Origin: Anaerolinea sp.
GTDB lineage: Bacteria > Chloroflexota > Anaerolineae > Aggregatilineales > UBA2796
Length of the DNA: 41,045 nucleotides
Direction of reading: 5' to 3'
Assembly (NCBI GenBank): GCA_014879835.1
Contig: JACSRJ010000234.1
Coordinates: 1-41,045, forward strand
The notes beneath the pieces are model-generated. The model had not been told where the DNA came from and made no database searches. It saw only the letters and a list, made by a program, of their open reading frames with translations. Below are positions 7,741 through 16,003 of the stretch, piece after piece. Position 1 is the first letter of the stretch; every line of letters begins with the position of its first letter. The position numbers and the translations under genes are program-made.

Positions 7741-8472
7741 TTATTTGGCGGGCTGTAACTTAAGCACTTCGGCGTGCTGCTTAAGAGCCGTCTGTACATG
7801 GGTGTCCCAGTACACCCAGTCGTGTCCTCCGGGATGCTCACTGTAGGTGTGGGACAGTTTGGACTTCTTGAGAAAGTCACGGAAGCGGCGATTATGCTCG
7901 ATCAAACCATCCTCCGTGCCGCAGTCAAAACCCAACCGGGGCATATCCCGTGAGGTGCGTTTAGCGGCCCAGTAGAAACAGTCCATGTCCTGTTTAGTTT
8001 TGCCTTTAACTTTGAACCACTCGGTGATCTCGGTTTGGTTAGGGATCACGCTGGAGTGGGCATAAACCGAGTTGAAGATCTCTGGGAACTTCAAGCCAAG
8101 TCGAAGTGCACCATAACCACCCATCGACAGCCCTCCAATGGCCCATTTTTGACGATGTTTGATAGGGAACATGGTATGGGCAAATCTCCATAAATCCTCA
8201 ACGATCATACTTTCATAGGGGGCATTCGGATGCATATCGGCCCACATGCCATTCCCCCCATCAGGCAGCAGCACCACAAGTGGCAGTTTTGCCAGTGAGA
8301 CATATTCTGCCAATTTTGACTTGTACAACCATGAAGTATGCGAGTCATACTTTCCGTGAAGCTGCACCAGAACACTGTAGGGTGGCGGGATAAGCGGGTC
8401 AGGCAGAAGCGCTGTAAAGGTCATATCCCCTTCAAAGGCCGCACTCTTAAATTGGATGGTTGCGACGGGCAT
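7741..8472 (-). CDS. Alpha/beta-hydrolase esterase (esterase D / antigen-85-like)
   Basis: A 243-residue cytoplasmic serine hydrolase. The nucleophile elbow is GLSMG (114-118) with Ser116; the likely acid is Asp188 in GTEDGL, and the base His217 in GGHDW. The oxyanion strand is LVQLHGKYD (35-43). This pattern and length fit the esterase family that includes S-formylglutathione hydrolase and antigen 85. Substrate is unknown. The start is ATG 8472 because AGGAGG lies about 9 bases upstream; a longer frame to 8562 lacks a ribosome site. It follows the nucleoside phosphorylase gene by 104 bases on the same strand and may share its transcript. Confidence 0.85.
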   Translation of the reverse strand: MPVATIQFKSAAFEGDMTFTALLPDPLIPPPYSVLVQLHGKYDSHTSWLYKSKLAEYVSLAKLPLVVLLPDGGNGMWADMHPNAPYESMIVEDLWRFAHTMFPIKHRQKWAIGGLSMGGYGALRLGLKFPEIFNSVYAHSSVIPNQTEITEWFKVKGKTKQDMDCFYWAAKRTSRDMPRLGFDCGTEDGLIEHNRRFRDFLKKSKLSHTYSEHPGGHDWVYWDTHVQTALKQHAEVLKLQPAK

Positions 8473-8576
8473 TGCGTTTTCCAGCCTCCTATTCCACCTA
8501 AAAAAGCTAGGCAAATTTAACTTGAACAGAGGTATGGGCGTGCCTACCCGTCCACACCCCAACCTTAACCCCTCAG

Positions 8577-9890
8577 TTACTCCAGAATCACATCATAAAA
8601 GACCGGCAAGGGCAGGGGGGCTTGATCACTATAAACGATGGTGTTTTGCAGATGACGCTTGGCTGCCTCCAAACGTCCGCGGTTGTTCGCGTGGAGGGTA
8701 AAGGTTGGTTCCCCTTCCATAATCGTGTCACCCACTTTTTTGTGGACTATCACCCCAACGGCGTGATCAATGGCATCATCCTTGCGGGATCGTCCTGCGC
8801 CCAGTTCCACTGAGGCCATACCTACATGAAGCGCATTCAACTGACGCACATAACCATTACGAGATGCGGTCAGGGTTTCCACCATCTGCGCTTTGGGCAG
8901 CAGGGAAGTATCATTGATCATACGCACATCACCGCCCTGTGCTTTGATCATTGTGCAAAACTTATCGTAGGCGGCTCCGTTGCGCAGTTTCTCGGCCGCT
9001 TCTTTGACATACCCTTCGACCGCGCCTTCTTTTGCACCTCGTGCCAACCAGAGCATGTAACCTGCCACGGCCAAACAGTGTTCCCGCAGGTCTTGAGGCC
9101 CTCGATTGTGCAGGAGTTCAACGGCTTCGATCACCTCAAGGGCATTGCCCACCGCGTTCCCTAATGGTTGATTCATATCGGAGAGCAGGGCCACTGTACG
9201 CCGCCCCACCCGGTTGCCAATGCCCACCATCATCCGGGCTAAGGCTTTGGCTTCATCAATGGTCTGCATAAACGCGCCCAAACCCACCTTCACATCAAGC
9301 ACAATGGCATGAGCGCCCGCGGCGATCTTTTTGCTCATGATGCTGCTGGCGATGAGAGGCAAACTTGGCACAGTGGCGGTGACATCGCGCAGGGCGTAAA
9401 GTTTGCCATCCGCCGGGGCGAGGTTGGCGCTTTGGCTGGTCAGGACGATCCCAATCTTACGTGCCTGCTGGCGAAACTCATCCTCGCTCAACTGCACCCG
9501 ATAGCCGGAGATGGATTCCAATTTGTCGATGGTGCCGCCAGAAAAACCAAGCCCACGTCCGCTCATTTTGGCCACGGGGACGCCACAGGCAGCTACAAGG
9601 GGTAGAACGATCAGAGAAGTCTTATCACCAACCCCACCTGAGGAATGTTTGTCAACCACCATCGGGAGCGCATCGGAGAGGTCGAGGACATCGCCGCTAT
9701 GGGCCATCGCCAGCGTTAGATCGACGGTCTCACGCTCTGACATACCCTTAAGATACACCGCCATCAGCCACGCTGCGGCTTGATAATCCGTGACGATTCC
9801 CTCCGTATAACCTCGGATGAAAAATGAGATTTCCTCTGAGGCTAGTTCCATTCCGTCACGCTTTCGGGCGATGATGTCTACTGCGCGCAT
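8577..9890 (-). CDS. deoA: Pyrimidine-nucleoside / thymidine phosphorylase
   Basis: Cleaves pyrimidine (deoxy)nucleosides with phosphate, giving the base and (deoxy)ribose-1-phosphate, in salvage and catabolism. The 437 residues match the family (433-440). Visible are the phosphate-binding DKHSSGGVGDKTS (80-92), the family signature SGRGLGFSGGTIDKLES (110-126), RDVTATV (168-174), SIMSKK (183-188) and DVKVG (199-203). The specificity class (thymidine-only versus broad pyrimidine, Pdp) is not settled here; the KHSSGGVGDK form occurs in both. The ATG has AAGGAGA upstream and a perfect TATAAT about 37 bases upstream. It diverges from the DsbA-like gene. Confidence 0.93.
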   Translation of the reverse strand: MRAVDIIARKRDGMELASEEISFFIRGYTEGIVTDYQAAAWLMAVYLKGMSERETVDLTLAMAHSGDVLDLSDALPMVVDKHSSGGVGDKTSLIVLPLVAACGVPVAKMSGRGLGFSGGTIDKLESISGYRVQLSEDEFRQQARKIGIVLTSQSANLAPADGKLYALRDVTATVPSLPLIASSIMSKKIAAGAHAIVLDVKVGLGAFMQTIDEAKALARMMVGIGNRVGRRTVALLSDMNQPLGNAVGNALEVIEAVELLHNRGPQDLREHCLAVAGYMLWLARGAKEGAVEGYVKEAAEKLRNGAAYDKFCTMIKAQGGDVRMINDTSLLPKAQMVETLTASRNGYVRQLNALHVGMASVELGAGRSRKDDAIDHAVGVIVHKKVGDTIMEGEPTFTLHANNRGRLEAAKRHLQNTIVYSDQAPLPLPVFYDVILE

Positions 9891-9927
9891 TCGCGGCTCT
9901 CCTTAAATGTCTTGTTAACCTCACCCC

Positions 9928-9933
9928 ATTATA
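9928..9933 (-). promoter_or_regulatory. -10 element for nucleoside phosphorylase gene
   Basis: A perfect TATAAT on the minus strand, about 37 bases before the ATG at 9890. No good -35 is seen at 16-18 bases, so activity may need an activator. It abuts the plus-strand -35 at 9935. Confidence 0.4.
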
Positions 9934-9934
9934 C

Positions 9935-9962
9935 TTGACGTGGACGCCAGAGGCGTTAAATT
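9935..9962 (+). promoter_or_regulatory. Predicted promoter of DsbA-like gene
   Basis: TTGACG (9935-9940), 16 bases, TAAATT (9957-9962). Transcription would begin near 9969, which supports the ATG at 9997 and rules out the two earlier in-frame starts that overlap the promoter. Confidence 0.5.
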
Positions 9963-9996
9963 CATGGACAATATCCATTCTCCTCGGAGTCAAGGC

Positions 9997-10749
9997 ATGT
10001 CTGAACAACCCAAATCGCAACCGCGCAGCCGTGAGCAGGCAGCGGTCTTTCTCGTTTTTGGCGCTGTAGCCGTGATTTTTCTGGTATTGATGCTGGTGAT
10101 CACCCAACAGAATCAGATCACCCCTACGGTTATTCCCACCGTTGGGGAAGGCACAACCGCCAGCGTGGTAGACCGTTATGCGGATATTCCCCGCAGCAAC
10201 CTTGAAGGCGGTCAACCCGTGCTGGGCAGCCCTGAAGCCAAACTCCTCTTGGTTGAGTTCACGAACTTTCGCTGCCCTCATTGTTATGACTACAAACCGA
10301 CCATAGAGGCAATCATCGACCAACTGGTGAAGCCGGGTAAGGTCAAATTGGCCATTGTGCCCCTGTTCTTCAGCGCCGAGGATGACTCCTTATTGGCCGT
10401 CCATGCAGCCCTGTGTGCTGATAAACAGCAGGGATTCTGGCAGATGCACGATGCCTTGTTTGATCTTCAGCGGCGAACGGCGTTTACCTTGCCGGTTCTT
10501 ACCGAGACCGCCAAAAATCTGGGGTTGGATGCGGTCAAACTTGAAGCCTGCATCCGCGGTAATGAGGTGGTTGAGACTATCCAAAAGGGGATTGAGATCA
10601 CCGTCGCTGCTGGGGTGGATGGAACGCCGACTCTGCTCTATTCGACCGATGGGGGCAAAACCCTTCAGTGGTTCCAAGTGCAGGGCAAAAACTTTGGCAC
10701 CGGTGTCACCCCAGAAATGGTTGCAGCTCTGCTCGACACCCTCCCTTAA
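9997..10749 (+). CDS. Membrane-anchored DsbA-like thiol-disulfide oxidoreductase
   Basis: A 250-residue protein with a short basic N-terminus, one membrane segment (about 15-36), a linker and a DsbA/DsbG-type thioredoxin domain (about 77-250). The redox motif is FRCPHCYDYKP with Cys93 and Cys96; the cis-proline loop is GTPT (209-212). This places an oxidase or isomerase on the outer face of the membrane, forming or shuffling disulfides in exported proteins. The start is ATG 9997, with GGAG 7 bases upstream and a promoter ending just before. No DsbB or VKOR partner is in the window. The two Cys at about 138 and 185 in the helical insertion are non-catalytic extras. Confidence 0.9.
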   Translation: MSEQPKSQPRSREQAAVFLVFGAVAVIFLVLMLVITQQNQITPTVIPTVGEGTTASVVDRYADIPRSNLEGGQPVLGSPEAKLLLVEFTNFRCPHCYDYKPTIEAIIDQLVKPGKVKLAIVPLFFSAEDDSLLAVHAALCADKQQGFWQMHDALFDLQRRTAFTLPVLTETAKNLGLDAVKLEACIRGNEVVETIQKGIEITVAAGVDGTPTLLYSTDGGKTLQWFQVQGKNFGTGVTPEMVAALLDTLP

Positions 10750-10793
10750 AAAGTAGGCTGCATTTGTTGTGGTGTCCAGAGACGGTTTGTGTT

Positions 10794-13307
10794 TTATCGG
10801 GGCACCACTTCAAACCAGTTCACAAAGATCGAGTCACGGGTTTGACCTTCTTGAATGACCGGGAGCCGCTCCCCGCTGATCGGCTCAAACATACCCACCC
10901 GCAGTTCGTAGCGTCCGGGGGGCACATCCGGGGGGATGAGCATCCGCCACTCATCTTTGATCAGTTCGCCCACCTGCCACAAGCGGGTGGGGTAAGCCAC
11001 GCTGAAGTGCGCTCCCGGCACATCTTTCCACACGCTCCACGCGCCTTCAACTGGCTGACCTCCCCACGAAGCTACCAACTTTTGCGCATTGGCGTCCCAA
11101 AGGTGGACAAAGATACTGTAATCCAAGGTGGCGGGCCGGAGCGACCACCAGTAGTTCGTCAAGTACAGGGTATCACCGGGCGAGAGCTTAAGGCTGGTTA
11201 GTTCCATGTCCACCAGTTCAGCAAAATCGCCTATTTGGGCCTGAATCACCCCATTCTCACGAGGTTTAAAACGACTCTGATTGTCGATGGTGTAGACCGA
11301 GAAGCGGAAGTTTTGATCATCCACAGTATAGACCCGCTTCAACACCTCCGGCCGCGTCAAGGACGCCAGAATCTGGTTATAACCCTTGTCTTGAATCAGA
11401 TACAAGCGCTGCCCAACGGAACTGTCCACAAAAAAGTCCAGATCGGCGATCTCGTCAAGGGTGAGGGGGTAGGCATCCCCATGGATAGCATCTTGAGGGA
11501 AAAAGAAATTTAGACGTAGTTCCCCCGGCGCAATCACTTTCAGGGGACGCCCCAAGCGCTCGCGTTCATGCTGGAGAAAGTCCACCAAACCCATCAGGGC
11601 CGCATTCCCCTGTGCCAGCTTGGCGTGATCATCCGGTAGGGTGCTGGTGAGAGCAGGCTCTAAGCCAGTGAGCGTGACCCACCAACCGGGCACCGCCAGC
11701 AAGACGATGATCAACACTGCACCCACTCGCCGCGCCTGATTCACCCGGACACGTGACGCCGCAGCGGTGATCAGCCCTGCCAAAACCACGATCAGGGCAG
11801 GCACGATGGCAAAACTAAGGCGGAAGTGGTACGAGTACGACCAAAACCACGTCACAAAATAGGGAAGGATAAATGCCCCCAGCGCCAAAAGTGCGCCCCG
11901 CCGTACCGCCTTGATCTCACCCCATGCAGGGCGCATCAACCCGATCAGAAGCCCTATACCAGCCCCTATCAGGAAATACTCAAGGACATGTAAGCGGGTG
12001 GGAACAAGGGTGGGCACGATCTGTCCCAAAAACAACAGGCGCAGTTCTTCCCCCGTAGGCAAACGTCCCCCAAAAGCGGAGGGCAGTGATCCGATCAAGA
12101 TTAGGATCAACCCGACGATCAGCCAAGGCAGTCGCTCCCTACCTTTTAGGATCATCCACCCGATCACCAACGCCCCGATAATGATCAACGGGAAACCCAA
12201 CTCTTGCCCACTTCGCTGGGCTGCATCCTGCCAGTATCCGGGAGGCATGGTCAGGGGTGGGTGTCCCATGAGTATATTACGCACATACCACACCCCCCCC
12301 AGAGGCACTGCGGCGATGCCCACCAGCAAGAGGTATCGCAAGCGGGCCAGCCGATCTTGATCAAGCGGCAGTAAGGGACGAATCAGTCGGGGAAAAAAGG
12401 ATCGGGACTCAAAGAGCAGCCAACCCGCCCCGATCAGGGCGAGGCTCTGGATGAGGGCGGCAGCGGTTGGTTTTGTCCAGAGCGCTGCACCTGTCAAAAA
12501 CCCGCTGATCAGCCCATAACGAAGGCTGCGCCTATTCCAGCCTAGAATTAGGAATGCCGCTGCGCCGGTGAAATAAAAAGCGGTGGTGACCTCCAAATCC
12601 CCAAACTGACTCCAAACCCCATGATGAGGGTAGAGCATCCACAACGCCGCTGCCAGCAGCCCTGCTCGGCGGTTAAAGACGGATTTGCCCAGCAGATAGG
12701 TCATGATCGCGCTGCCCGCCGCAAAATAAGGCAGCACCACCCGCGCCGCATGATCGTTGATCGCCCCCCACATCAGTTGAAAATAGGTGTAGGAAAGCGG
12801 GATCAACTGAGGATAGTAGCCGATCCGGGGCGGGATCGCGCCTTCTAACATAAACAGGCGGGCATTAAAGCCGTAAACCCACAAAGCATCATAGGTGGTA
12901 AAACACCAGTAGGCGGTGTTCCAGAAGCGCAGCCCCACTGCAATCAGGGTGATTACCAGTAGGGTTTTATCAACAGCACCCAATGGTGCTGCGGCGGATG
13001 GAGGTGTCCCGTCGGAATTGCGGCGGCTGATCATCCAGCCTACCAGTGACGCGATCCCTGTCGCTAGGAGGGTGTTGATCAGGTTAAAACGCCCGAAGGT
13101 ACCTAAGACAAACATTACCCCCGTCGTGATCGCGCCGCCTAATGCGATAGACATGCCGGCCATGAGAGGTAGATTGCGCCAATCGGAGCGGGGCAGAAGG
13201 GCACGCGCCCAACTCCCCCCGACCCCAAAAAACATCCAGAGGGCGGCGGGAATGAGCAGTACGGTCGGTAGAAGCCAATCAGGGATCAGTGAAGCGATCA
13301 CGATCAC
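10794..13307 (-). CDS. GT-C (family 39-like) membrane glycosyltransferase with soluble C-terminal domains
   Basis: An 837-residue polytopic protein. The N-terminal ~540 residues hold about a dozen membrane helices, with the typical GT-C feature of an Asp in the first outer loop (TTYDALWVYGFNARLF, Asp140) and YYPQLIPLSYTYFQLMWG (164-181). After the last helix (about 560) there is a soluble region and a beta-rich domain (about 690-835). Enzymes of this class move sugars from polyprenyl-phosphate donors to lipids or proteins outside the membrane. Donor and acceptor are unknown. The start is GTG at 13307, overlapping the amidase stop as GTGA, which suggests translational coupling. Alternative: an uncharacterised membrane protein of the same fold. 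Confidence 0.75.
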   Translation of the reverse strand: MIVIASLIPDWLLPTVLLIPAALWMFFGVGGSWARALLPRSDWRNLPLMAGMSIALGGAITTGVMFVLGTFGRFNLINTLLATGIASLVGWMISRRNSDGTPPSAAAPLGAVDKTLLVITLIAVGLRFWNTAYWCFTTYDALWVYGFNARLFMLEGAIPPRIGYYPQLIPLSYTYFQLMWGAINDHAARVVLPYFAAGSAIMTYLLGKSVFNRRAGLLAAALWMLYPHHGVWSQFGDLEVTTAFYFTGAAAFLILGWNRRSLRYGLISGFLTGAALWTKPTAAALIQSLALIGAGWLLFESRSFFPRLIRPLLPLDQDRLARLRYLLLVGIAAVPLGGVWYVRNILMGHPPLTMPPGYWQDAAQRSGQELGFPLIIIGALVIGWMILKGRERLPWLIVGLILILIGSLPSAFGGRLPTGEELRLLFLGQIVPTLVPTRLHVLEYFLIGAGIGLLIGLMRPAWGEIKAVRRGALLALGAFILPYFVTWFWSYSYHFRLSFAIVPALIVVLAGLITAAASRVRVNQARRVGAVLIIVLLAVPGWWVTLTGLEPALTSTLPDDHAKLAQGNAALMGLVDFLQHERERLGRPLKVIAPGELRLNFFFPQDAIHGDAYPLTLDEIADLDFFVDSSVGQRLYLIQDKGYNQILASLTRPEVLKRVYTVDDQNFRFSVYTIDNQSRFKPRENGVIQAQIGDFAELVDMELTSLKLSPGDTLYLTNYWWSLRPATLDYSIFVHLWDANAQKLVASWGGQPVEGAWSVWKDVPGAHFSVAYPTRLWQVGELIKDEWRMLIPPDVPPGRYELRVGMFEPISGERLPVIQEGQTRDSIFVNWFEVVPR

Positions 13308-14692
13308 AATTCCGGAGTGCGTTGATACCAGCCCGCAGCCTGTTCATAAGCATAAGCAGCGCGGAGGAGCTGCGCCTCTCCCCAATGGGGTGCGACGATC
13401 TGTAGCCCCAATGGCAGCCCGGCCTCACTAAACCCACCCGGAATCGAGACTGCCGGGACGCCAGTCATATTAAAGGGGGCACTAAAGCGGGTGTAATCGC
13501 CGCCGCTCTTGCGCCATTCGGGCAGTTGATCGTGGCGCAGGGCAGGCGCGGGCGTGGTTGGCGTGACCAGCAGATCGTAGTTTTCAAAAAACGTGCCGAT
13601 CTGATAGATCGCCAGATTCTGGGCATAACGCGCCTCAGCATAGTCCCGCGAGGTGTAGGCTGAATCACGTTCGAGGCGCTTTCTAATCTCTCCGCTGAAA
13701 TCATCGGGGCGGGTTTCGTAACGTTCCCGATGAAAGGCCGCCGCATCCGCCCCAAGCATGATCCGGGAATAATCCCCAGAAGCCCGCAGCCAACTCGCAT
13801 CAACCCAATAAACTTGTGCCCCTAACGAGGTGAATATTTTCGCTGATTCTGTGAGCATCGCGCTCAGTTCGGAATCGGCCGGCGTGAAAAATTCATCGTC
13901 GGCAATGGCGATCCGCCATCCTTCAATACCGGCTTCAAGGTCATCGAGATAGTCACCCACAGGGTAATCTACCGAAAAGGGATCAGCCGGATCATATCCC
14001 GCCATAAACCCCAACATCAGGGCCACATCGCGCACCCGGCGGGCCATCGGGCCCACATGATCCAGATTCCAACTGAGAGGAATGACCCCATGTAGGCTGT
14101 TCCGTCCATAGGTGGGCTTCAATCCCACCACACCGCAGGCCGCAGCCGGAATACGGATCGATCCGCGGGTATCGCTGCCCAGTGCGCCTGCGCATAAACG
14201 CGCTGCCAGCGCCGCCCCAGAACCGCCCGAAGAACCGCCGGGGATACGGTGCAGATCGTAGGGGTTTTTGCAGGTTCCATACCATGTATTATCCGTCGTG
14301 ACCCCAAAGGCCAATTCGTGCATGTTCAGTTTGCCCAGCATGACTGCGCCTGCTTCCGAAAGGCGTGCGATCACCGTACCATCCCGCGCCGGGACGTAGT
14401 TAGCAAAGTGTTTAGAGCCAGCACTGGTCAGGACACCTTTGGTCTCAAAAAGGTCTTTGTAGGCAAACGGAATCCCATGCAGCGGGCCGCGGTATGCACC
14501 GGCCTTGATCTCCGCCTCCGCCATCCGGGCTGCTTTGAGGGCGTGGTCGGTGGTGACTGTGATGAACGCATTGAGAATCGGGTTCAGACGTTCGATTCGA
14601 TCCAGATAGGCCTGAGTGAGTTCCACAGGAGAGAGTTGTCTCGTTTCGATCAGGGTGGCGGCTTCGCTGATCGAGAGATCGGTGAGGGTCAT
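13304..14692 (-). CDS. Amidase-signature enzyme (GatA-like)
   Basis: A 462-residue amidase-signature hydrolase. The Ser-cisSer-Lys triad is complete: Lys79 in IPFAYKDLF, cis-Ser154 in GGSSGGSGAALAA (152-164) and nucleophile Ser178 in GSDTRGSIRIPA. The same positions are used by GatA of the Glu-tRNA(Gln) amidotransferase. However, no gatB or gatC is near, and the neighbours are envelope genes. It may be the GatA of a split system or a stand-alone amidase of unknown substrate; annotation as plain amidase is safer. The ATG has AGGATGAACC upstream. It is translationally coupled to the downstream GT-C gene by a 4-base overlap. Confidence 0.88.
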   Translation of the reverse strand: MTLTDLSISEAATLIETRQLSPVELTQAYLDRIERLNPILNAFITVTTDHALKAARMAEAEIKAGAYRGPLHGIPFAYKDLFETKGVLTSAGSKHFANYVPARDGTVIARLSEAGAVMLGKLNMHELAFGVTTDNTWYGTCKNPYDLHRIPGGSSGGSGAALAARLCAGALGSDTRGSIRIPAAACGVVGLKPTYGRNSLHGVIPLSWNLDHVGPMARRVRDVALMLGFMAGYDPADPFSVDYPVGDYLDDLEAGIEGWRIAIADDEFFTPADSELSAMLTESAKIFTSLGAQVYWVDASWLRASGDYSRIMLGADAAAFHRERYETRPDDFSGEIRKRLERDSAYTSRDYAEARYAQNLAIYQIGTFFENYDLLVTPTTPAPALRHDQLPEWRKSGGDYTRFSAPFNMTGVPAVSIPGGFSEAGLPLGLQIVAPHWGEAQLLRAAYAYEQAAGWYQRTPEL

Positions 14693-14724
14693 AGGTTCAT
14701 CCTGTTTTTGAGCAGACAGACTCT

Positions 14725-14764
14725 CATCCCCGCTGAGTCCAATAAGGTCGTATGAGCGGGGATG
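14725..14764 (-). other. Intercistronic hairpin
   Basis: CATCCCCGCT (14725-14734) and AGCGGGGATG (14755-14764) form a perfect 10-bp stem with a 20-base loop between the SH3b/SGNH gene and the amidase gene. There is no T-tract on the minus strand, so it may shape mRNA stability or attenuate rather than terminate. Confidence 0.5.
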
Positions 14765-14778
14765 GAGCCGGGTTGAGT

Positions 14779-15936
14779 TTAGTTCAGAATCCCACGCCAG
14801 ACTGCATCCAGCGTTTGCAGGACAAGCAGGTTACGCAGGCTGTAGCCATACTGCAAGTTTTCGGGCGAAAGTACACCCGCATTGTCTCCCGGTGGGTTGG
14901 TCAAATGAATGCCGTCGGTATCCAAGCCCCAGTTGGGAATGGTTTTGAGGGCATCGGAAAGGTTGATCAGGGGAACGTTGTAGCGCCGTGCCAGCGCCAC
15001 CACGATCTGGTTCAACTGGCGGGATTTCTCAGCCACCGCGGGATTTTCTGGGAAGGTGCTGAGGATCGGGATGATCCCCCGGCTCATGGTGTCTTTAACA
15101 ATGGTGGTCATGAAGGTGCGGAACTGGGTAGGCGACATGACCAGCACATCGGCCGTGCCAAACATGATGATCGAGATTCCGGGCTTGTTCAGACGGTATT
15201 CGCAGATCAAAGGCTTCTCACCCGGCTCGCACACAGGTGCGGCAAACTCCGGCTGCTGCACTGCGCTCGAATTGAAGCCATTGTGTGAGGCGATGCTCTG
15301 CGCGTCAAAGGAATTACCCACATCAGGACGGGGCTGCACCATAAAATAGTTGATCACCCCCTGAAGGTAACCGTACTGGCGCAGATCGTACTGCCCCCAG
15401 CCAAACGGCTTCAGGAAACTATGATGATCGGTCTGGCAGTCGCCCACTTTGGAGAACACCTGATAGTTGTTGCCCAAGGCTTTGCCTTTTTCCATCAGAT
15501 TGCGCATCGCTATCCGCATTCCGGGGGTAATTTTGGGCACATAGGGGGCGTTAAGCGAAGAAACGCCATCTGGTAGAGGGGCGCTGATTTCGGGCGAAAC
15601 CACGGTGGGTTCGGGCAAGGCTTCAGCGCTTACGGGGAAGTTACGCACCAGCACGCCATCAGCGAAATTGAACAGGCGCACATAACCCCATCCCCGTACT
15701 GCGTTATCGGTTGTGTGAAGCAGAATCCAAGCACTATCCTCGCTGCGGGCCTCAATCAAGACCGGTGTGCCCTTTTTGAGGGTGGTGATCAGGGTTGCCC
15801 GGACGTTGGGTTGAACCCGAATGTTGGTGTCTACATTGGGCTGCGCGTGGGAATCTTGTGCCATCACTGGAGCGGTCGCGTTCGCGCCCAGCACCAACAC
15901 GGCTAGAACGATCATCAAAAACAGTGTACGTCTCAT
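14779..15936 (-). CDS. Secreted SH3b plus SGNH-hydrolase-like protein
   Basis: A 385-residue exported protein. Signal peptide 1-26 ends VMA-QDS. Residues 32-95 form an SH3b-type domain (NIRVQPNVRATLITTLKKGTP...WGYVRLF). A Pro-rich linker leads to an SGNH/GDSL-like domain (about 135-385). Its blocks are VGDCQTD (164-170), where Cys167 takes the usual Ser place, GTADV (260-264), where Ala replaces the usual Asn of GTND, and DGIHLT (341-346) with the Asp/His pair. If the Ser and Asn are truly absent, activity may be altered or lost; a binding role at the cell surface is possible. The ATG has GAGG 9 bases upstream. It lies 67 bases after the next secreted-protein gene. Confidence 0.72.
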   Translation of the reverse strand: MRRTLFLMIVLAVLVLGANATAPVMAQDSHAQPNVDTNIRVQPNVRATLITTLKKGTPVLIEARSEDSAWILLHTTDNAVRGWGYVRLFNFADGVLVRNFPVSAEALPEPTVVSPEISAPLPDGVSSLNAPYVPKITPGMRIAMRNLMEKGKALGNNYQVFSKVGDCQTDHHSFLKPFGWGQYDLRQYGYLQGVINYFMVQPRPDVGNSFDAQSIASHNGFNSSAVQQPEFAAPVCEPGEKPLICEYRLNKPGISIIMFGTADVLVMSPTQFRTFMTTIVKDTMSRGIIPILSTFPENPAVAEKSRQLNQIVVALARRYNVPLINLSDALKTIPNWGLDTDGIHLTNPPGDNAGVLSPENLQYGYSLRNLLVLQTLDAVWRGILN

Positions 15937-16003
15937 GTTCTCATCCTCAACAAGACTTCATGGATCGCCCGCGCCCTCAAAGGGGACAAGCTGACCTCAA
16001 AAG

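Noticed and set aside
14752-15288. Long open frame on the strand opposite the SH3b/SGNH gene
   Set aside because: It overlaps a gene with signal peptide and domain motifs, has no ribosome site or family signature, and reflects third-position GC bias.
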